From NCBI RefSeq assembly GCF_000725625.1, contig NZ_JOHS01000047.1, positions 8,684-72,683 of the forward strand: 64,000 nt of DNA. Direction: 5' to 3'. Source of the DNA: Streptomyces sp. NRRL F-6676. GTDB lineage: Bacteria; Actinomycetota; Actinomycetes; Streptomycetales; Streptomycetaceae. This document shows positions 53,874 to 64,000 of the stretch, in pieces; within the stretch, counting starts at the first letter, position 1; every line of letters starts with the position of its first letter. The notes beneath the pieces are model-generated. The model was not told where the DNA came from, searched no databases, and worked only from the letters and a program-made list of their open reading frames with translations. A program made the position numbers and the translations under genes.

Positions 53874-54233
53874 GGCCCGCCCTCCTCGCCCCGGCGTGGG
53901 GCCTCCCCTGTCCGAAGGACTTGGGCCGGCACCGGACGCCGCCCCAGGGGACGGCTCCCTTGCGCCGTCCGTCCTTGTGCCGGTCATGGTAGCCGCACCC
54001 CGCCCGTCGCCACACCCTGTCACCGCGATGTCACTGTGCACGGAGCGGAAACGCGGCGGGAGACCAGAAGGTTCCCGGTTCTCGCAGTTCTACACGCGAA
54101 CCACCACAGTCCGTCAGCGGAAAACGGTGAACATCTCGTGTCCGCACCTCCCCGCGCACGGCACCGCCGCCCCGCGGGTCACTGCCGTCACGCTCCGCGC
54201 ACCGCCACCGCCGCCCCTCGCGTCACTCCTCCG
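53874..54233. other. Gap between osaA stop and osaB start
   Basis: A 360-bp gap on the minus strand between osaA and osaB. It should contain the osaB promoter, possibly stress-regulated. I found no gene, clear hairpin or repeat. Confidence 0.4.
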
Positions 54234-59780
<5,547 letters not shown>

Positions 59781-60162
59781 TGTGTCCCTCCCGCAGGGAT
59801 CGACCGTTACTCGCGTGCTCGCTTGCTGCCGCCACCCGGCCGCCGGGCACTGCCGCGTGCTTCTGCCCGGTGCCGCGGAAGGCACTCGCCGTGTGCACGG
59901 ACCTTCCTAGGAAGCCTGCCCAGTGTTTCACCCTGGCGCACCGGGGTGACGGGCCACGACCGTAACCCTAGGCCGCACTCCCCCGGCACCGCTCCGGGCG
60001 GGTCCGCTCCCGCACCGGCCGGACAGCGGCAATCCCTCCCGCCGGACGACAACCACGCAGGTCGCACACCTCCTCCCCACCCCCGCCCCACGCTCCTGCC
60101 CCGCTCAGAGGGCGCGCGAGGGGCGCGAGAAGGCGCGTGATGGCGCACTGGGCGCCACCCAG

Positions 60163-60202
60163 GTGTTCAGGGACGTGCCCACATGGGGATACCCCTGAAC
60201 AC
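60163..60202. promoter_or_regulatory. 10-bp inverted repeat upstream of osaC
   Basis: gtgttcaggg (60163-60172) and its complement ccctgaacac (60193-60202) flank a 20-bp spacer, in the 495-bp divergent gap 59781-60275 between osaA and osaC. It lies 74 bp before the osaC start and could be an operator or a 5'-leader hairpin. I saw nothing else I could name in this gap. Confidence 0.55.
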
Positions 60203-60275
60203 GGAGCCAGTGCCCCCACTACCCTGTAGTGATCGAACCGGGGAATCGGGCATGGGAGCCAGGGGGCGCCGACAC

Positions 60276-62909
60276 ATGGGGAGTGCTGTGATCACCGCGC
60301 GCGCGGCCGCCAGCTTCGAGCCCGTCGGACGGTCGGTCGCGACCGCCCGGTCCTTCGTCCGCGACACCCTCCAGGGCTGGGGCTTCGCCGACATCGTCGA
60401 CGACGCCGTGGTCCTCACCAGCGAACTCGTCACCAACGCCGTCGTCCACGCGGGCACCTCCGCCGACGTCCTGTGCCTGCGCACCGAGGACGGCGTCCGC
60501 GTCGAGGTCTCCGACCTCTACCCCGACCGCGAGGTCCCCGTCCAGAGCTCCGCGGTCTCCATGGGCAGCCCCGACCGCGAGGGCGGCCGCGGCCTCCAGC
60601 TCTGCGCCGCGCTCGCCACCCGCTGGGGCGTGGAGTACACCCCCACCCACAAGCAGGTCTGGTTCCAGCTCGACCTGCCCGAGCGCCCCGTCGGCACCCG
60701 CACCGCCGGCCCCGCGCTCCCCACCGATTTGCTCCCCCTCGCCGACGGCCGGGTCCGGGTCGCGGTCGTCCAGATCGACCGCACGGCGGCCATCACCGCG
60801 TGGAACGAGGACGCCGAGGAACTCTTCGGCTACGCCGCCGAACAGGTCATCGGCAAGCCCCTCACCGACCTGGCCGCCTGGCCGCACACCCCCGGCACCG
60901 GCACCGGCATCGCCGAGGCCCTGCGGCTCTCCCGCTGGGAGGGCAGCTACGGCATCCGGGCCACCACCGGCCGGGTGATCCCCGTCTACGCCTCCCACCT
61001 GCGCGTACGGGACACCGCGGGCGAGCCCTCCACCGTCTGCCTCCTGGTGCGCGACCACGAGCGCGCCGTCCTTCAGACCCCCCTGCGCAGCTCCGGCACC
61101 GAGACCACCACCTCCGCCGAGGGCCAGTCCGCCGACCCCTTCGAGGTCTTCATCGGCTCCCCCGCCCCCGACGACCTCGACGGCCTCCTCCAGCGCACGG
61201 TCGAACGCGCCCGCGACATGCTCGACGGTGACGCCGCCTTCCTCCTCCTGGCCACCGACGACGAGACGGAACTGGAGGTCCGCGCCTCCACCGGACTGCC
61301 CTCCGCGCGCCAGCGCTTCGCCCGCGTCCCCGTCGAGGCCGGCCCCGGCCGCTACGGCTCGGCCCGCATGCCCTCCGTCCACGACGACCTCGCCGCCGTG
61401 CCCGGCGCCGTCCCCCTGCTCGGCGGCACGGGCATGCGGTCGGTGATCACCGTCCCGCTCAAGGTCGAGGGCCGCCTCACCGGCTCCCTCGGCGTGGCCG
61501 CCGAGTCCCCCTCCCGCTATTCGAACGAGGAAGCGCTCAGACTCCAGTTCGCCGCCGACCGCATCGCCCTGGCCGTCGAATCGGCCCGCCTCGGCGAACT
61601 GGAACGCCTGCGCCGCGGCTCACTGAGCTTCCTCGTCGAAGCCTCCGACCTGCTGGCCGGCACCCTGGACCGCGACCAGACGCTCGCCCTGATGGCCCAG
61701 ATGACGATTCCCACCCTCGCCAGCTGGTGCGCCGTCTACACCATCGCCGAACCGTCCTCCGAGCCCTACCTCTCCTACGTCCTGCACGAGGACGAGGACC
61801 GCATCGACGGCCTCAAGGCCCTGCTCGCCAAGATCCAGCCGCCCGAGCCCATCCCCACCCCCGGCGCCCGCGTCTGGACAGCCCCCGCCGAGGCCGCCCA
61901 CCAGGCGGCCCTGCGCACCTCCATGCGCAGCCTGGGCCTCGGCGAACCGGCGACGGTCACCTCGGGCGTCGGTACGACACTGGCGACGGCCTCCGCGGTC
62001 GGCGGCGAGACCGTGGTGCTCCCCCTGGTGGCCCGCAACCGCGTCATCGGCATGCTGACGCTCGGCAAGCCCACGGACGAGCACTTCCGCCAGGAGATCC
62101 TGGAACTCGCCGAGGACCTCTCCCGCCGGGCCGCCCTGGCCCTGGACAACGCCCGCCTGTACTCCGAGCGCACGGCCATCAGCCAGTCCCTCCAGCGCAG
62201 CCTCCTCCCGCCGGAGCTGCCCACCATCGACGGCGTCGAGGTCGAGGTCATCTACCGCGCCGCCGGCGAGGGCAACGAGGTCGGCGGCGACTTCTACGAC
62301 CTCTTCCCCATCCGCGACGGCGCCTACGGCTTCGCCATCGGCGACGTCTGCGGTACGGGACCGGAGGCGGCGGCGGTCACGGGCCTGGCCCGGCACGCCC
62401 TGCGGCTGCTGGCCCGCGAGGGCTTCGGCGGCCCGGCGGTCCTGGAGCGGCTCAACTCCGCGATCCTCGACGAGGGCGCCCGCAGCCGCTTCCTCACCCT
62501 GCTCTACGGCGAGCTGTGGCCGCAGGAGGACGGCAGTGCGGTACTGAAGGTCGTCTGCGCCGGCCACCCGCTGCCACTCCGCCTCCGCCAGGACGGCACG
62601 GTCGAACCGGCCGCAGAACCGCAGCCCCTGCTGGGCGTCATGGACGACCTGGAGCTGTACGAGGAGACGGTGACCCTGAACCCCGGCGACGTCCTGCTGT
62701 GCGTCACGGACGGCGTCACCGAACGCAGGGAAGGCACCCGCATGCTCGGCGACGACGGCCTCGCCGACGTCCTCACGGGCTGTACGGGCCTCACCGCCGG
62801 CGCGGTCGCCGCACGAGTGATGCGCGCGGTGGAGCGCTTCGCCTCCGCCGCCCCGTCGGACGACATGGCAATTCTCGCGATGCGCGTACCCGAGCCGCAC
62901 CAGGCCTGA
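60276..62909 (+). CDS. osaC: Multidomain regulator OsaC (RsbW-like kinase, PAS, GAF, PP2C)
   Basis: An 877-residue soluble regulator, counterpart of S. coelicolor OsaC, which modulates SigB after osmotic stress. The order is: an RsbW-type ATP-binding domain (residues ~5-130: VVLTSELVTNAVVHAG, GGRGLQLCAAL), a PAS domain (~155-265: ITAWNEDAEELFGYAAEQVIG), a GAF domain (~305-435), a second GAF (~455-630), and a SpoIIE/PP2C phosphatase (~650-872: GNEVGGDFYDLFPI, FAIGDVCGTGPEAA, LLCVTDGVTERR). ATG 60276 has AGGGGG 9 bp upstream; ATG 60252 and GTG 60288 are alternatives. Kinase and phosphatase domains in one chain suggest it can both capture and release an anti-sigma system. Divergent from osaA. 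Confidence 0.94.
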   Translation: MGSAVITARAAASFEPVGRSVATARSFVRDTLQGWGFADIVDDAVVLTSELVTNAVVHAGTSADVLCLRTEDGVRVEVSDLYPDREVPVQSSAVSMGSPDREGGRGLQLCAALATRWGVEYTPTHKQVWFQLDLPERPVGTRTAGPALPTDLLPLADGRVRVAVVQIDRTAAITAWNEDAEELFGYAAEQVIGKPLTDLAAWPHTPGTGTGIAEALRLSRWEGSYGIRATTGRVIPVYASHLRVRDTAGEPSTVCLLVRDHERAVLQTPLRSSGTETTTSAEGQSADPFEVFIGSPAPDDLDGLLQRTVERARDMLDGDAAFLLLATDDETELEVRASTGLPSARQRFARVPVEAGPGRYGSARMPSVHDDLAAVPGAVPLLGGTGMRSVITVPLKVEGRLTGSLGVAAESPSRYSNEEALRLQFAADRIALAVESARLGELERLRRGSLSFLVEASDLLAGTLDRDQTLALMAQMTIPTLASWCAVYTIAEPSSEPYLSYVLHEDEDRIDGLKALLAKIQPPEPIPTPGARVWTAPAEAAHQAALRTSMRSLGLGEPATVTSGVGTTLATASAVGGETVVLPLVARNRVIGMLTLGKPTDEHFRQEILELAEDLSRRAALALDNARLYSERTAISQSLQRSLLPPELPTIDGVEVEVIYRAAGEGNEVGGDFYDLFPIRDGAYGFAIGDVCGTGPEAAAVTGLARHALRLLAREGFGGPAVLERLNSAILDEGARSRFLTLLYGELWPQEDGSAVLKVVCAGHPLPLRLRQDGTVEPAAEPQPLLGVMDDLELYEETVTLNPGDVLLCVTDGVTERREGTRMLGDDGLADVLTGCTGLTAGAVAARVMRAVERFASAAPSDDMAILAMRVPEPHQA

Positions 62910-62920
62910 AGCGAGGACAG

Positions 62921-62955
62921 AAAAAAGGCCCCGCCCATTCGGGCGAGGCCTTCTT
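62921..62955. terminator. Terminator after osaC / after tRNA-Thr
   Basis: An 11-bp stem aggccccgccc with gggcgaggcct (one mismatch) and loop attc, preceded by a run of six A and followed by ttctt. The A-run on one side and T-run on the other suit termination of both osaC and the leftward tRNA transcript. Confidence 0.8.
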
Positions 62956-62967
62956 ACCTTTTCCGCG

Positions 62968-63040
62968 AGCCCCCAAACGGAATCGAACCGTTGACCTTCT
63001 CCTTACCATGGAGACGCTCTACCGACTGAGCTATAGGGGC
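62968..63040 (-). tRNA. tRNA-Thr(GGT)
   Basis: 73 nt on the minus strand. Acceptor GCCCCTA pairs with TGGGGGC, D arm GCTC and GAGC, anticodon stem TCTCC and GGAGA around the 7-base loop ATGGTAA giving anticodon GGT (threonine ACC/ACT), and T arm AACGG and CCGTT around TTCGATT. No CCA is encoded. The 3' neighbour on this strand is the osaC terminator. Confidence 0.95.
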
Positions 63041-63135
63041 CTGTCACTTTTCGGGGTTTCCCCCGCGGCGACGAGAGAGATCATACCCCGAACAGATGAC
63101 TGCTCCCAACCGCGCGCACGCACTGAGCAGCGCGT

Positions 63136-63813
63136 TCAGAAAGCGTGCTGAAGGAGCCCGCCGAGCGCGTTGCAGGCGGAGACAATTCGGTGCAGATCCC
63201 GCTTCGTCAGCGCCCCGTCGAGCGACAGCGCCAACGTCTCGTCGGCGGCCCGTTCGGTCTCCGGAAGATACACATCACGCCGGAAGGCGGGCATGCGGTG
63301 CACGGGCGTCTTCACCGGAACCCGGCAGTCGACTCCCCTGGCGCGTACCGCACGCGCGAAGGCGTCACGGTCCGGCCGTCCGTTCCCGGGCACCCGGACC
63401 ACGTACTGCTGATACGTGTGGGCGGCACAGCCCTGCGGCGTCCGCACCCCCCGCAGCCGGCGGTCGAGATACGCGGCCCGTTCCCGGCGCTGCGGCAACT
63501 CCGCGTACGGCGTTTCGGATTCGCCCTGCTCCAGCACCAGGAGGCCGTGCCGCCGGCCGACCGCGTACATGGTGTCGAGCGGCGCCGGGTGACCGAAGCG
63601 GTGCACGGCGACCACGGCCGCCGTCCGCGGGCTCACCGCGGCCTCCACGGCGGCGGGGTCGAGGCAGTACGTGTCCGGATCTATGTCGGCGAAGACGGGC
63701 ACGGCACCGGCCAGCAGTGCGGCCTCGGCCGGCTCGGCGTTGCCGAACGCCGGCACGATGACCTCGTCACCGGCGCGCACGCCGGCTGCCCTGAGCATTC
63801 CAGCAGTCCCCAT
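63136..63813 (-). CDS. Shrunken DegT/DnrJ/StrS-like protein, probably non-catalytic
   Basis: 225 residues from ATG 63813, against about 370 in DegT/DnrJ/EryC1/StrS sugar aminotransferases. The start matches the family from the SGTAAL-like MGTAGMLRAAG onward: GDEVIVPAFGNAEPAEAALL, VFADIDPDTYCLDPAAVEAAV, AVVAVHRFGHPAPLD. After that GLLVLEQGESETPY replaces the usual VVEDAAQ (PLP-binding Asp), and the block with the Schiff-base Lys (SFxxxKN) is missing; the C-terminal domain resumes at TYQQYVVRVPGNGRPDRDAF. No PLP chemistry is therefore expected. It has no frameshift and good codon use, so it is a reduced gene, not debris. Possible start alternatives lie upstream but lack similarity. Confidence 0.8.
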   Translation of the reverse strand: MGTAGMLRAAGVRAGDEVIVPAFGNAEPAEAALLAGAVPVFADIDPDTYCLDPAAVEAAVSPRTAAVVAVHRFGHPAPLDTMYAVGRRHGLLVLEQGESETPYAELPQRRERAAYLDRRLRGVRTPQGCAAHTYQQYVVRVPGNGRPDRDAFARAVRARGVDCRVPVKTPVHRMPAFRRDVYLPETERAADETLALSLDGALTKRDLHRIVSACNALGGLLQHAF

Positions 63814-63864
63814 GGCCCCGATCGTGCGGGGGTCAGATGAACGCCAAGTGACGGGAAACACAAA

Positions 63865-63902
63865 AGAGCGGGTCTCTGAACCGAAGTTCGGAAACCCGCT
63901 CT
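63865..63902 (-). terminator. rRNA-operon terminator
   Basis: A stem agagcgggt with acccgctct around a 20-base loop that itself can pair (gaac and gttc). On the minus strand it is followed by TTTTGTG. It lies 11 bp after the 3' end of 5S rRNA. Confidence 0.85.
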
Positions 63903-63912
63903 CTACAAGTAT

Positions 63913-64000
63913 TGTTCGGCGGTGTCCTACTCTCCCACAGGGTCCCCCCTGCAGTACCATCGGCGCTGTAAGGCTTAGCTTCCGGGTTCGGAATGTAACC
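63913..64000 (-). rRNA. rrf: 5S rRNA, 3' part
   Basis: Complement matches the 3' ~88 nt of actinobacterial 5S rRNA: GGTTACATTCCGAACCCGG, GCTAAGCCTTACAGCGCC, GATGGTACTGCAG, and the closing GGACACCGCCGAACAA. The 5' end is beyond the window, so this is the distal end of an rRNA operon read leftward. Confidence 0.95.

Overview
The window is chromosomal core DNA of a Streptomyces species or close relative. The evidence is very high G+C with G/C-saturated third codon positions, AGGAG-type ribosome sites, many GTG starts, and a gene order that from memory matches the S. coelicolor stretch around SCO5746-SCO5802. I see no insertion sequence, prophage, integrase or CRISPR array.

Layout. (1) 1-6.8 kb: 3'-truncated DinG-type helicase, then a compact leftward operon for an NRPS-independent siderophore (aminotransferase, IucA/IucC synthetase, GNAT acyltransferase) carrying several in-frame tandem repeats. 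(2) 6.8-17.6 kb: secreted trypsin-like protease, hflX, M1 peptidase, an ~890-bp repeat-filled gap, a RelA/SpoT homologue (RshA), dapF, a membrane protein, miaA. (3) 17.8-22.2 kb: acidic repeat protein, small antitoxin-like protein, extradiol-dioxygenase-fold protein, miaB, and an orphan TAXI solute-binding protein. (4) 22.2-28.2 kb: GluK/GluR two-component system divergent from the gluABCD glutamate importer. (5) 28.4-32.0 kb: FAD monooxygenase, G/C repeat block, then a cysteine-rich, probably leaderless leader peptide ahead of cysteine dioxygenase and rhodanese. (6) 32.2-34.3 kb: recA-recX with two kinds of DNA-damage promoter. (7) 34.5-38.6 kb: membrane proteins, DUF3046 and an AraC-AzlC-AzlD operon. 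(8) 38.9-45.2 kb: giant Lhr helicase, Nei/Fpg glycosylase, small membrane protein. (9) 45.5-52.9 kb: clgR, cinA, pgsA, rimO, a RodZ-like HTH protein, ftsK. (10) 53.2-62.9 kb: osmoadaptation genes osaB, osaA (about 12 HAMP units) and osaC. (11) 63-64 kb: tRNA-Thr(GGT), a shrunken DegT-like protein, an rRNA-operon terminator and the 3' part of 5S rRNA.

The genes form several working sets: DNA repair (dinG, recA, recX, lhr, nei), tRNA and ribosome modification (miaA, miaB, rimO, hflX), stress signalling (rshA, clgR, osaABC), glutamate sensing and uptake, and cysteine/sulfur catabolism. The most interesting signals are: PafBC-type damage promoters (TTGTCRGTG, 8-bp spacer, TANNNT) in front of recA, dinG and lhr; the cysteine leader peptide; the reduced siderophore operon with expanding repeats; a TAXI protein beside GluRK; the poly-HAMP OsaA; and a DegT-like protein without its catalytic centre.
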